Positions 45,919 through 54,130 of a DNA stretch of 64,000 nt are shown here, piece after piece (position 1 is the first letter of the stretch; each line of letters opens with the position of its first letter). The notes beneath the pieces were generated by a model that saw only the letters and a program-made list of their open reading frames with translations, was not told the DNA's origin and did no database searches. Position numbers and translations under genes: made by a program. Source of the DNA: Afipia sp. Root123D2 (GTDB lineage: Bacteria > Pseudomonadota > Alphaproteobacteria > Rhizobiales > Xanthobacteraceae); assembly GCF_001425835.1 (NCBI RefSeq), contig NZ_LMDP01000002.1, positions 1,179,841 to 1,243,840 on the forward strand, given 5' to 3'.

Positions 45919-46314
45919 ATGAGCGAGATCATCGTGGCGAGCACAGCCGAAGAAAATTGGCGCGGAACTAGAAAGAGCATTCTTCGACGTGATGGGTTCA
46001 GGTGCCTCGAATGCAAGAAACCGTGTAATCCTGACGAAATCGATATTCATCACCTTCTCCCACGCTCTGCCGGCGGTGGCGATGAGCCATCTAATTTGAT
46101 AGCCCTATGCGACGGCTGTCATGCGGCACATCATCCCAAACTCTCCGCGGGACTTGCTCGCCGTGCTCTCGAACGTTGGGCAGTAAGACTGGCTCTCTGG
46201 CTCGATCGCCAGAATTCGGTGTCTGAGCAAAGCAAAAACTTTGGACCTGCGCTCGGGTCTTTGACTTGGTACGCTTTCGGGATGGGCAGTTGCCGGTCGT
46301 CCAAGCGGCTCTGA
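45919..46314 (+). CDS. HNH nuclease domain, N-terminal part of a broken HNH-RecQ fusion
   Basis: Starting at MSEIIVASTAEENWRGTRKS, the protein carries an HNH fold: zinc pairs CLECKKPC and CDGCHAAH, with catalytic DIHHLLPRSAGGGDEPSNLI. The last residues in the natural frame are LWLDRQ...NFGPAL; the reading then runs out of frame into 17 unrelated residues. One missing base after GCGCTC would join it to the RecQ-like helicase at 46266. As it stands the 131-residue product may still be an HNH nuclease. Confidence 0.8.
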   Translation: MSEIIVASTAEENWRGTRKSILRRDGFRCLECKKPCNPDEIDIHHLLPRSAGGGDEPSNLIALCDGCHAAHHPKLSAGLARRALERWAVRLALWLDRQNSVSEQSKNFGPALGSLTWYAFGMGSCRSSKRL

Positions 46315-47147
46315 GCGGTCGTTCCCTGCTGGTCGTCAGCCCTACTGGCTTTGGTAAGACGCTATGCTTTCAGTTGCCAGCGGTGCTGCAGCGAGGGGTT
46401 AGCGTGGTCGTCTCCCCGCTAAAAGCGCTCATGGGCGAGCAGGTCTCCTCATTATTGAGGCGCAAAATCCCATCCAGCTTCATCAACAGCGATATCGGCT
46501 CAGATGAGAAGCGCCTTCGCTATCGATTGCTGGCGAGCAATTCTTTCAAGTTACTCTACGTTGCGCCTGAGCGGTTCTTTGTTCGGAGCGCCCACGAGCA
46601 GGAACAACTGCGGTCGGTCCGTCCCGCGTTTCTGGTGATAGACGAGGCTCATTGCGTTGACCAATGGGGACGGGATTTCCGGCCTGAGTATGGCCGTCTC
46701 AAAGAAGTTCGCGAGGCCCTAGGTTCGCCGCCTGTTTTGGCGTTCACAGCAACCGCAGGACAGGAGATGCAAGAGCGCATCTTAAAGTCGCTCGGGATTC
46801 CCGATGCCCAAGTATTCGTGCGTGGGGTCGATCGTCCCAACATCGCGCTTCTTCGATGGAGCGTGCCAGTCGACGAACGCCCTGGGGTGATCGCTCAACT
46901 CTGCCGTGTTCGAATGCCGGGCAGGGGTAAAGTAATGATTTTTGTGCCAACCCGTAAGATTGGAGAGGCGCTGCAAAAGCATCTTAGCGAACAGGGACTG
47001 GAAACGCCGTTCTATCATTCGCAGCTCGGCAACGCCTGGGAGCGGGAGCAGCTCGTAAAGAGGTTTTACGGGGAAAGTCATTCCCTTGTAACTTCAGCGA
47101 GGGAAACATTATCATCGGCTGTAAAGCCAAATAGATATGTTAGATAG
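46266..47147 (+). pseudogene. RecQ-like helicase, C-terminal part of the broken fusion, truncated
   Basis: Superfamily 2 helicase domain: RFRDGQLPVVQAAL (RecQ motif 0), Walker A VVSPTGFGKTLCFQLPA, DEAH box VIDEAHCVDQWGRDFRPEY with the RecQ aromatic loop, AFTATA, and motif IV region MIFVPTRKIGEAL. It has no start codon of its own other than a TTG inside the conserved motif. Homology stops at about 47085, just after VKRFYGE, before the motif V/VI segment (normally ATNAFGMGID). The last 20 codons are unrelated sequence. Both frameshifted and cut, it is a pseudogene. Confidence 0.8.
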
Positions 47148-47692
47148 CCGGTAAAACCGCTGATGTTCTTTGCGCTCAGTAGTTCGTGAAGGTATCGCTT
47201 CTGTGCAGCCGTGCCTCCTTGCATTTGAAGGAGAGCTATTCGCGCTGAGATGAGCCAGAGTGAAAATCCGAGTTCTTTCTCTATTCTATCAAGCGCCGCG
47301 GTGGCGGCGTCATAATCGTTGATCGCAATGGCGCTATAATAGCGATCTCGCAAGTCGACAAAAATGGTTATCTCAGCTTCAAAGAGCGACAAGACGCTCG
47401 CTGCCCAGGCAGCTTCGACCCGATCATTTGCAATCGGTAGAGGCCGCTTTAATTTCAAGCGTTGGATACTTCGAGGGAATGGGTCTCTGACAACCACATT
47501 TCTGTAAATGCGATTTTCAGCCGCCTTCTTGACGATATCCGGAATTGCAGCGGGAACTAGCATTGAGCGAGCAACCCGCAGTCCGGAAATCAGTACGCCT
47601 CGAGCGTGGAGCGCTCGGCGAAACGTCGTAAAATTTCCGATCGTTTCTTCTCGTTCGTTTGGCTTTTCAAGCTTGTTTTTTTTAATGGGCAT
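47078..47692 (-). CDS. hypothetical protein, possibly truncated at its C terminus (204 aa)
   Basis: Starting at MPIKKNKLEKPNEREE (47692; weak ribosome site, a TTG at 47734 is possible). The mainly helical protein has SVLSLFEAEITIFVDLRDRY and ALDRIEKELGFSLWLISARI. I do not recognise the family. Its stop codon lies within a few bases of where helicase homology breaks off on the other strand, so the two genes were joined tail to tail by a deletion and this protein may have lost its C terminus. The 272 bases upstream hold nothing clear. Confidence 0.5.
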   Translation of the reverse strand: MPIKKNKLEKPNEREETIGNFTTFRRALHARGVLISGLRVARSMLVPAAIPDIVKKAAENRIYRNVVVRDPFPRSIQRLKLKRPLPIANDRVEAAWAASVLSLFEAEITIFVDLRDRYYSAIAINDYDAATAALDRIEKELGFSLWLISARIALLQMQGGTAAQKRYLHELLSAKNISGFTGYLTYLFGFTADDNVSLAEVTRE

Positions 47693-47964
47693 CCAATTCT
47701 GCCAAAACGTCGAATACAAATTATGAGTGTTCAAACCGGTAGCGAGAGCCGACTTAGCGCAGGCCCATTCACCTGCTGGAAAGTGCCCTTCGAATAAGAT
47801 CTGCGTCCAAAGTCATTAATCCCGCCGGCATCTGGTTGGTGGTACGACGCTAAAGCCTCCATCGCCCATCGGCAACTCAATCCATTTTCCGTTCCGATAA
47901 CCAGTTACAAGCGCATAAGCGATGTTAGAACGAGCTGGGTTTGATCCAACAACGGAGAAACCCA

Positions 47965-48390
47965 ATGCCAGTTTTGAAGTCCCTTTCCTTTACCGCAGTA
48001 CCCAAGACGGCCGGTGATCCGGTCAATATGCGACGGGCCAAGTTCATCGAGAAGCTAGAGGAGCAGAAGCTCCTGCTCGCCGACCCCGGCTACGTCCGAA
48101 CGGTCCAGCGAACCGCCGAGGTCGATGGCCAGAAGCAGGCAGTCGTTCGGAAGCAACGGGTTAGGCCGTGGTGGAAAACCGACCCGTCCGGTCAGATCGT
48201 GATGTCTGTGAAGTTCGGCTCCAAGCCCATCGAATTCGAGAAGGGCAAAGCAGGTATCGCGGTGCCGTCGAAGGACAAGCTGCCGACGGTCATTAACACA
48301 CTGATCGAAGCCGTTCGTGCCGGCGAGCTCGACGAGCTGTTCACGCAGGCCAGCAAGGCGAGACCCATCCCAAAGAAGAAAGCGGCCTGA
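47965..48390 (+). CDS. DUF6641-like protein (141 aa)
   Basis: The start MPVLKSLSFTAVPK has GGAG 8 bases upstream. The protein is basic, with a helical segment (MRRAKFIEKLEEQKLLLADP), a beta region (VRPWWKTDPSGQIVMSVKFG) and a helical C terminus (KLPTVINTLIEAVRAGELDE) ending in a Lys-rich tail. This is the pattern of proteins named DUF6641, common on rhizobial mobile elements near phage- or conjugation-type genes. Function unknown. Confidence 0.72.
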   Translation: MPVLKSLSFTAVPKTAGDPVNMRRAKFIEKLEEQKLLLADPGYVRTVQRTAEVDGQKQAVVRKQRVRPWWKTDPSGQIVMSVKFGSKPIEFEKGKAGIAVPSKDKLPTVINTLIEAVRAGELDELFTQASKARPIPKKKAA

Positions 48391-48451
48391 CCCCGACCCG
48401 ACGGACAGGGCCAAACCCTGTCCGTCTCTTCGGAAGGGCGTGGAGGGCTTG

Positions 48452-48685
48452 ATGTCCCTTTGGGTGGATATCCTAAGGATCTTGGTCCGGGACACCCTGC
48501 GATCATCTGGACCGGGGCCGGAGGTCAGAATTCAGGTCCGGGATTCCGACAGCTTCTGGCGGGACCATTCCGTGGTCTGGGCCAATTCCGATAGCGTCCG
48601 AAACACCCTACTGGCCACCGAATCAGCCACTCGGCGCCCTGTGCGAGCCGTCGACCACTCTGGCCGGATAGTGGATTTTCGCTGA
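48452..48685 (+). CDS. hypothetical protein (77 aa)
   Basis: A short frame starting MSLWVDILRILVRDTLRSSG with a good ribosome site (GGAGGG). It ends 3 bases before the convergent XRE gene. The sequence RIQVRDSDSFWRDHSVVWAN is not recognised. Codon use is plausible and the position after the DUF6641 gene suggests a small operon. Confidence 0.45.
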   Translation: MSLWVDILRILVRDTLRSSGPGPEVRIQVRDSDSFWRDHSVVWANSDSVRNTLLATESATRRPVRAVDHSGRIVDFR

Positions 48686-48688
48686 CGT

Positions 48689-48925
48689 TCAGCTCTGACG
48701 CTTGCGGGTACGCTTCGGCGGCGGTTGCAGGAAGGCTGCGGGCTCGACACCAAGAGCCCTGCCTAACTTCACCATGATCTCCAATCCAACCCAGGTATCG
48801 CCCTTCTCCACCTTGCTCATATAGGTCCGGTTGACCTCAGCCTCATAGGCGAGGTCTTCCTGTGAGTAGCCCTTCTCGTGCCGGATTCGGCGCAGGTTGG
48901 CTGCGAAGACTTGACGGTAGTCCAT
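48689..48925 (-). CDS. XRE-family helix-turn-helix regulator
   Basis: A 78-residue protein that is almost entirely a lambda-repressor-type HTH: NLRRIRHEKGYSQEDLAYEA, recognition helix VNRTYMSKVEKG, and LEIMVKLGRALGVEPAAFL. The tail is basic (PPPKRTRKRQS). Such minimal XRE proteins on islands usually control neighbouring cargo or toxin-type genes. It diverges from the membrane-protein pair at 49073. Confidence 0.9.
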   Translation of the reverse strand: MDYRQVFAANLRRIRHEKGYSQEDLAYEAEVNRTYMSKVEKGDTWVGLEIMVKLGRALGVEPAAFLQPPPKRTRKRQS

Positions 48926-49072
48926 AGGCGTAGCGAATGACCTCGTCGGCTACAAACCCACCGCTTTAAACAGACAATAATTTCGTTTAGACCAGTTACT
49001 TTGGCATCCGGCTCAATAGGATCGGCCGGTCCGTCCGGCCTCCTGCCGGGCGGAGGTCCAATGGGGGTTTTA

Positions 49073-49246
49073 ATGTCGAATTACATTTGGGGCACCTTCG
49101 CGGTGCTTATGGTCGGTGTCGCAACCGGCCTCTATTTGTTGGGCTATCGCTGGTACGACCACAACGTAAACGCGATCGGCGCGCTTCTCGTCCTGATCGT
49201 CATGGGTGCGATCCTTGTCAACAGCAGAAAGGGGCGCTGGAAATGA
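49073..49246 (+). CDS. small two-helix membrane protein (57 aa)
   Basis: Starting MSNYIWGTFAVLMVGVATGL, it has two hydrophobic helices (about 5-24 and 33-50) and a basic C terminus (SRKGRWK), so both ends probably face the cytoplasm. Its stop overlaps the start of the next gene by ATGA, so the two are co-translated and probably act together. Family not recognised. Confidence 0.6.
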   Translation: MSNYIWGTFAVLMVGVATGLYLLGYRWYDHNVNAIGALLVLIVMGAILVNSRKGRWK

Positions 49247-49932
49247 CCGAGCAGGAGGAAGGCAATGTGACCCAACCATCCGCTCAAAAGAAACAGTTAC
49301 AGTCGCTGGTTATTAACGGGGCCTGCCTCGTTCTCGTCGTCGTGGGGCTGACGCTGGTCTCCAACAAGCTTCTCGACAAATTCGACCGCGCCAACGAGCC
49401 GGGGCCGACGACCGATCAGCGTAAGGAAAAGGCACAGCGCAACCAGCAAGAATGGGATAATCGGGGGTACCAGCGTCAATCATCGGCACGGGATACATCG
49501 AAGATGTGTCCCGACGCGGCGGTGATTGAGACCGCTAAGCGCCTTATCAACGAGCAAATACCGAATGTCGGTCAGTTCGGCGAGATGCTTAGACGGCTCG
49601 ATGCATCTCGCGACGGCGCGCCGCGTGACCTGCTTGGCGAAAAGGAAAAATTCTTACGGGAGACCAAGGAGTACTACGCCCAGAATCCGGTCGATCCCAA
49701 TGACCATACCATGGGCGACCAGAACGCCGCTCGCGCCGAGCGTATTGCTAAACTCGAGAAGGAAGTAGCGCAGTTGCGTGTGAAGTCGGAGCGGATTCGC
49801 AAGAGTTCAGAGCAGATGCAAAATGCTACGAACGAGATCATCGTCACCGGCGAGCCGATACCAACCGACTTCGATCCAAACCTCAACCGAGTAGCCTGCC
49901 AGCTAACATTCAAGGTCAAGGGATTGGGCTAG
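49243..49932 (+). CDS. membrane-anchored coiled-coil protein (229 aa)
   Basis: One N-terminal membrane helix (LVINGACLVLVVVGLTLV, about 21-38) with a short cytoplasmic head, then a soluble, likely periplasmic part. Residues 150-195 (RAERIAKLEKEVAQLRVKSE, RIRKSSEQMQ) form a coiled coil. The C-terminal part contains a cysteine pair partner (Cys in VACQLTFKVKG). No family recognised. Translationally coupled to the 57-residue membrane protein before it. Confidence 0.65.
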   Translation: MTEQEEGNVTQPSAQKKQLQSLVINGACLVLVVVGLTLVSNKLLDKFDRANEPGPTTDQRKEKAQRNQQEWDNRGYQRQSSARDTSKMCPDAAVIETAKRLINEQIPNVGQFGEMLRRLDASRDGAPRDLLGEKEKFLRETKEYYAQNPVDPNDHTMGDQNAARAERIAKLEKEVAQLRVKSERIRKSSEQMQNATNEIIVTGEPIPTDFDPNLNRVACQLTFKVKGLG

Positions 49933-50515
49933 GACAATCCGATGCTACAGCTCAATCTTCCCAACTCCGCTCTCTACACGGTCCAACCCGGCCAGACCGA
50001 TTGGATCGTGACTCTGCTGTCAATGTCGTAGCTCAGGATTCGAATCGCAAGCAATGTGAGCATAAAGGTCATCAGCTAGCGCTGATGACCGAGCCCGATG
50101 CCTTTGAGCTATGCGCCAACCGGCTTCGTCTACACATTGGACGTGCCACTCCTAGCGATAACAGCGGCCGCCTGAAAACTTGGGTCGCCTGAAGACGGTC
50201 CGCGCCCTTCAGTTCGTTTGGCTTCTAGACGATCCAAAAACGTCTGCTCAGGTCCGCGATATCCTTAAGAACCTCATGGATTGAAATGACGGTCTACTCG
50301 TCACGGAAATCAGCAACTCGAATTGGGCGTCGTCTCTGCTTCCGGGGGCCGCCGGATGTTTTAATGTGCTTCCCAAAACCTTCCCTAGGGCCAAGATTCC
50401 CATTCCCAGAGAAAAACCCGCCACTTGGGCGGGCTGATTGCCAAGGAACTTTGCGGCCTCTCCGTCATTAAAATGCGCTGACAAGTAAGCAGCAGCCACG
50501 AAGAGGAGAACCGCA
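49933..50515. other. 583-bp gap with short degenerate frames
   Basis: A 29-codon frame starts 9 bases after the previous stop (MLQLNLPNSALYTVQPGQTD), and bases about 50160-50284 translate without a start into RPPENLGRLKTVRALQFVWL then LDDPKTSAQVRDILKNLMD, which looks like a gene tail. Neither is convincing alone. At 50445-50469 lies GGAAC-N16-CATT, one base off the EcfG consensus and well placed for the small gene at 50516. The hairpin CCCGCC-ACTT-GGGCGGG near 50417-50434 would terminate minus-strand transcripts. Confidence 0.45.
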
Positions 50516-50593
50516 ATGGGTCGGGGTATTTTGTTATGGCTTCTTGGGGTGCCGATCCCCATCATCATCTTGCTCGCGCTCTTCTGGCACTAG
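50516..50593 (+). CDS. 25-residue hydrophobic membrane peptide
   Basis: MGRGILLWLLGVPIPIIILL followed by ALFWH and a stop. The ribosome site GAGGAG lies 8 bases upstream. It is one membrane-spanning helix with two prolines. Very similar peptides occur in rhizobia, often in front of the same kind of larger membrane protein that starts 12 bases downstream here. It is below normal gene-calling size. Confidence 0.7.
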   Translation: MGRGILLWLLGVPIPIIILLALFWH

Positions 50594-50605
50594 GGAGATA
50601 GAATC

Positions 50606-51502
50606 ATGGTCACGCAGACAGATATTGTCGTTGCCGCCGGCGCACCGTTACCAGCCTCGCCAGTGAGTTGGGCTTCAATCTTCGCAGGCGGCGTCGTAGC
50701 CGCCGTTGCAACTGTGGTGCTGATGTTACTCGGGTCCGGCTTGGGTCTTACGATGGTCTCACCCTGGCCTTCTCAGAGCGCATCCGCCGCCACCGTCGTG
50801 GTCTCCGCAGCGATCTGGCTCGTAGTCGTACAGTGGCTATCGTCATGCATGGGCGGCTACATCACCGGCCGACTCCGAAAACGTTGGTCTTCGCTTCATA
50901 GCGACGAAGTCGTGTTTCGTGACAGTGCCCACGGCCTCTTGGCCTGGTCGGTTGCTACCCTCGTTGTTGTTACTGTGCTCGGCTCAACCGCTTCCGGCCT
51001 GCTGGGCTCGGGACTTCAAGCCGCTTCGAGCGCAATGGGAGGCGCGGTCAAAGCCGGCACGGAAACCGCCAGCAATGCAGCCCCAAACGGTTACATCGTC
51101 GATTCGCTCTTCCGTTCGTCAGATCCGGCTCGTATTAACGCGCCCGGCGCCGAGGGCGATGCGGCTGCTGTTGGACAAGCAACTCGCATATTGACGACAA
51201 GCATCGCGAACGGCGAAATGTCTGCGGATGATAAATCCTACTTGGCCACGCTCATCGCGGCTCGGACTGGGCTCTCCCAAGCCGACGCTCAGAAACGAGT
51301 CGATGACACATGGGCTAAGGCTCAGAACGCGAAAGTCAAGGCGCAGGAAGCAGCCGAAAAGGCCAGAAAAGCCGCTGCAACCACAGCTCTTTTAGGGGCG
51401 CTAAGCCTCATCATCGGTGCCTTCATCGCTGCGGTTTCCGCCATCCTCGGAGGGAAACTGCGAGACGAAGACGAAGATCGCTGGTTGCTCCACAACCAGT
51501 AA
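50606..51502 (+). CDS. integral membrane protein of unknown function (PhnA-like/YrzE-type, 298 aa)
   Basis: Four hydrophobic segments are clear: about 21-48 (WASIFAGGVVAAVATVVLML), 58-85, 110-135 and 258-285. The first and last resemble each other in being Ala/Gly/Val-rich. Between the third and fourth lies a soluble section with a helical Ala/Lys-rich stretch (KAQNAKVKAQEAAEKARKAA). The N terminus VVAAGAPLPASPVSWASIFA is shared by many rhizobial proteins loosely named PhnA-like; no phosphonate function is implied. It forms a two-gene unit with the 25-residue peptide. Confidence 0.75.
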   Translation: MVTQTDIVVAAGAPLPASPVSWASIFAGGVVAAVATVVLMLLGSGLGLTMVSPWPSQSASAATVVVSAAIWLVVVQWLSSCMGGYITGRLRKRWSSLHSDEVVFRDSAHGLLAWSVATLVVVTVLGSTASGLLGSGLQAASSAMGGAVKAGTETASNAAPNGYIVDSLFRSSDPARINAPGAEGDAAAVGQATRILTTSIANGEMSADDKSYLATLIAARTGLSQADAQKRVDDTWAKAQNAKVKAQEAAEKARKAAATTALLGALSLIIGAFIAAVSAILGGKLRDEDEDRWLLHNQ

Positions 51503-51512
51503 ACAAGCACAA

Positions 51513-51539
51513 CGATGCGCCGCCTCGGGCGGCGCATCG
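51513..51539 (+). terminator. GC-rich hairpin after the membrane-protein gene
   Basis: Stem CGATGCGCCGC/GCGGCGCATCG (11 bp, short loop) starts 11 bases after the stop codon. It has no T-run, so it is a stabilising or Rho-assisted 3' hairpin more than a classical terminator. Confidence 0.65.
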
Positions 51540-51565
51540 CGTCTTCCCGCCACCCTGGCACATCA

Positions 51566-52207
51566 CTAGACCAAATAGGCCCGCCTTAGCGTATCTTGAG
51601 TATCGTACGCTTCAGCCTCGAAATGTGTCTGCGTCAGGGTTGGCAAGCCAGCGATAAACATTTCAACAGCGCAGTTGTAGCTTTTCTGAAATTCGAGTGG
51701 ATGCGCCGCCGCGGAGACCATTTCATTTAACACAAAACCACGGACCAAACTTCTCAAGATGCGGACTGCGTGCTTTGCATGATATCCGGTAATCCCAACG
51801 CCCTCGAACACCTTAAAAACGGTATCCGCTAGATCCTTCCCCGCCGTTGCCCATTCTTGACTATCCAGAACTGGGTTGCGGAACGACGCAGCCGCGAGTC
51901 CCGGGCTACCAAGGGCAAAGCTCCGCATCGCGTGCACCATCGATCGCAATGCGTCGGTACCTTGCTTGTCCTTGACGGCATTCTCTATCCGACCTCGAAG
52001 CGCACGGTAACCCGCCACAGCTAGAGCGCTGCGCATGGCTGGGACGGAATCGAGGTTTTCCGAAAGTCGCTCCTGCATCTCAGCTATCAAATCCGCGACG
52101 ATCTGCCGATCCCATCGAGAGGGTGCGGTACGCAGAACGTGGGTGACATTGGGATCACTATGAGTTTTGGCGGAGGTTATCTTCATACCGAACCATACGG
52201 CCCTCAT
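51566..52207 (-). CDS. TetR-type ligand-binding domain protein lacking the HTH
   Basis: Residues about 55-190 match the WHG-type C-terminal domain of TetR regulators: ALAVAGYRALRGRIENAVKD, then TVFKVFEGVGITGYHAKHAV and RILRSLVRGFVLNEMVSAAA. The N-terminal 50 residues (MKITSAKTHSDPNVTHVLRT) contain no TetR helix-turn-helix. Either the gene lost its DNA-binding part and acquired a new start, or it acts without binding DNA. The start may be 52207 or the ATG seven codons later. Confidence 0.6.
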   Translation of the reverse strand: MRAVWFGMKITSAKTHSDPNVTHVLRTAPSRWDRQIVADLIAEMQERLSENLDSVPAMRSALAVAGYRALRGRIENAVKDKQGTDALRSMVHAMRSFALGSPGLAAASFRNPVLDSQEWATAGKDLADTVFKVFEGVGITGYHAKHAVRILRSLVRGFVLNEMVSAAAHPLEFQKSYNCAVEMFIAGLPTLTQTHFEAEAYDTQDTLRRAYLV

Positions 52208-52263
52208 GATGACCGAAGGTCACGACGATCAAGAAGCATTTGAAGCTAGTTTGAATCTCCGCC

Positions 52264-52407
52264 TTAGGATCGTTTCTCACCGTACAGCCTCGACCCAATT
52301 CGCTTGAGTTCTTCCCTATCCACCCACGAGAGCCGGGGATCATCGACCTTGGCAACCACGATACCTTGGTTCTCAAACGCGTGTCGTTTGATGGCCTCGG
52401 TATCCAT
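52264..52407 (-). CDS. small hypothetical protein (47 aa)
   Basis: A short polar frame MDTEAIKRHAFENQGIVVAK-VDDPRLSWVDREELKRIGS. Composition is protein-like, with two amphipathic helices, but the ribosome site is weak. It could be a real small protein upstream of the TetR-like gene. Not recognised. Confidence 0.4.
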   Translation of the reverse strand: MDTEAIKRHAFENQGIVVAKVDDPRLSWVDREELKRIGSRLYGEKRS

Positions 52408-52686
52408 GGGACGCCCGATCTCCCGCATCGGGTAATTGGGTAACGAGACTCCCCACCACGTCATCCATGCGACCCACCAGCACCGGGTAACGCTCGGGCT
52501 TGCTGGGATATGGCAGCGCCGGATGGAAACGCAGGACCGGCGGATAACCCATCAGTAGCTCGATACCTGACTCCGTCGGCACTACTAAACGGAGCGTTAG
52601 CGGAGCCGCTAGACTTGCATTCTGTTTGGAGCACATCTTCTTTGAATTTCGACCTAAGATTGAGGTGCTGAAAAAGGTCAGGGAAA

Positions 52687-54099
52687 ATGTCTGCAGAAGT
52701 GTCCCGCGATTTGTCGTCACGCCGGTCAGTTCCGTGGTTGGGGACACGCAGATTCGCGCGTGGCTTGTTGACGGAGATAGAACAGCTGACGGCCGCACGC
52801 GATGACGCGGTGAGGAAATGCGAACGACTTGGCGACATCGGACAAAGCCTTCTCGCGGATGCCAAGGAAATTCAGGGCCAATACGACCGGGCGCGACAAC
52901 AGCTAGCAGATGTCGGAGCTTTATCAGTATTTGACTTAGAAGCGCGGAGGAATGAGCTTCAACAAGAGATCAATGGTCTCGAGGGTCGGATCGCGAGAGA
53001 GAAAGCCGACATCGATGCGTCCCGGCTGATGCTGAAACAGCAAGCCGACGATGCCCGCAAGACCATTGTTGAGACGCGCGAGATTGCAATTCTACAAGAG
53101 GTGGGCGTTTACGAGTACCGACATCCGTTAACTGACGCGGTCGCCTATCAAGATGCTCTAAGGCAAATAAACGAATCAATCAAAGCCATGGTGAAGAAGG
53201 ATGGCGGGGCCATCCTTTCTGCTACAAATTGGCAGGTAAATGGATCGGAGACCGAAGGGCGGAGAATGGTGGGTCAGGTTTCTAAACTGATGCTGCGCGC
53301 ATTCAATGCGGAAGTCGATAACATCGTTCGTGGTCTTAAGCCGTATAAGCTGGATAGTGCGCTCGCTCGGCTGCAGAAGGTTGCCGAGACCATTCAGCGG
53401 CTCGGAACGACAATGGAAATCCGAATCTCGCCTACCTATTTTGATTTGAGAGTCAAAGAAGTCGAGTTAACGGCTGATTTCCTTCAAAAGCGGTCGGAGG
53501 AAAAGGAAGACGAGCGACGAGAGCGAGAGCGCTTGCGAGAGGAGCGGAAAGCTCAGCTAGAGATCGAGCGTGAAAAAGCCAAGCTTGAGAAAGAGAAGCA
53601 ACACTATTCGAATGCACTCGAAGCGCTCATGTCCAATGGGGATCAGGATGGAATCAACAGACTCCGCAACCAGATCGCCGAGGTGGATCATGCCATCGAA
53701 ACGATGGATATGCGAGCAGCCAATACCCGCGCGGGCTATGTCTACGTGATCTCTAACATCGGATCCTTCGGCAACGAGATGGTTAAGGTAGGGATGACCA
53801 GACGACTCGATCCGATGGATCGAATCCGCGAGCTAAGCGATGCTTCCGTGCCATTCAACTTTGACGTTCATGCTCTTTTCTTCTCAAACGATGCTGTTGG
53901 CATCGAAACGGCCATGCACGAGCGACTGGCCTCCACGCGGGTTAACGCTGTGAATCGGAGACGCGAGTTTTTTCGCACGTCACCTGTCGAAGCGAAACAA
54001 CATCTCGGCGACTTGGCAGGCGAGTTACTTCAGTTCGATGAGGTTCCAGAGGCCTTGGAATACAGGCAGACACTTAAGCTAACAGCGACACCTGTTTAG
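52687..54099 (+). CDS. DUF4041 + Mug113 GIY-YIG nuclease, SNIPE-type anti-phage protein
   Basis: A 470-residue protein. Residues 27-130 form a coiled coil; about 143-275 match DUF4041 (YEYRHPLTDAVAYQDALRQI, WQVNGSETEGRRMV, LMLRAFNAEVDNIV); 268-345 are a long charged helix (EEKEDERRERERLREERKAQ); 349-430 are a Mug113-type GIY-YIG nuclease with GYVYVISN, VKVGMTRRLDP, Glu407 and EFF. This domain order is that of SNIPE, a nuclease that cuts phage DNA as it enters the cell. The studied protein is membrane-bound; here the N terminus (MSAEVSRDLSSRRSVPWLGT) has no hydrophobic segment, so localisation may differ. It stands alone, without a partner gene. Confidence 0.88.
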   Translation: MSAEVSRDLSSRRSVPWLGTRRFARGLLTEIEQLTAARDDAVRKCERLGDIGQSLLADAKEIQGQYDRARQQLADVGALSVFDLEARRNELQQEINGLEGRIAREKADIDASRLMLKQQADDARKTIVETREIAILQEVGVYEYRHPLTDAVAYQDALRQINESIKAMVKKDGGAILSATNWQVNGSETEGRRMVGQVSKLMLRAFNAEVDNIVRGLKPYKLDSALARLQKVAETIQRLGTTMEIRISPTYFDLRVKEVELTADFLQKRSEEKEDERRERERLREERKAQLEIEREKAKLEKEKQHYSNALEALMSNGDQDGINRLRNQIAEVDHAIETMDMRAANTRAGYVYVISNIGSFGNEMVKVGMTRRLDPMDRIRELSDASVPFNFDVHALFFSNDAVGIETAMHERLASTRVNAVNRRREFFRTSPVEAKQHLGDLAGELLQFDEVPEALEYRQTLKLTATPV

Positions 54100-54130
54100 C
54101 TAGCATGCCTATGGTTGGCGGTGCCCTCAA

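Noticed and set aside
50248..50568. 106-codon minus-strand frame with a hydrophobic stretch
   Set aside because: It overlaps the well-supported 25-residue plus-strand gene and its promoter; no convincing start site or homology-like sequence.
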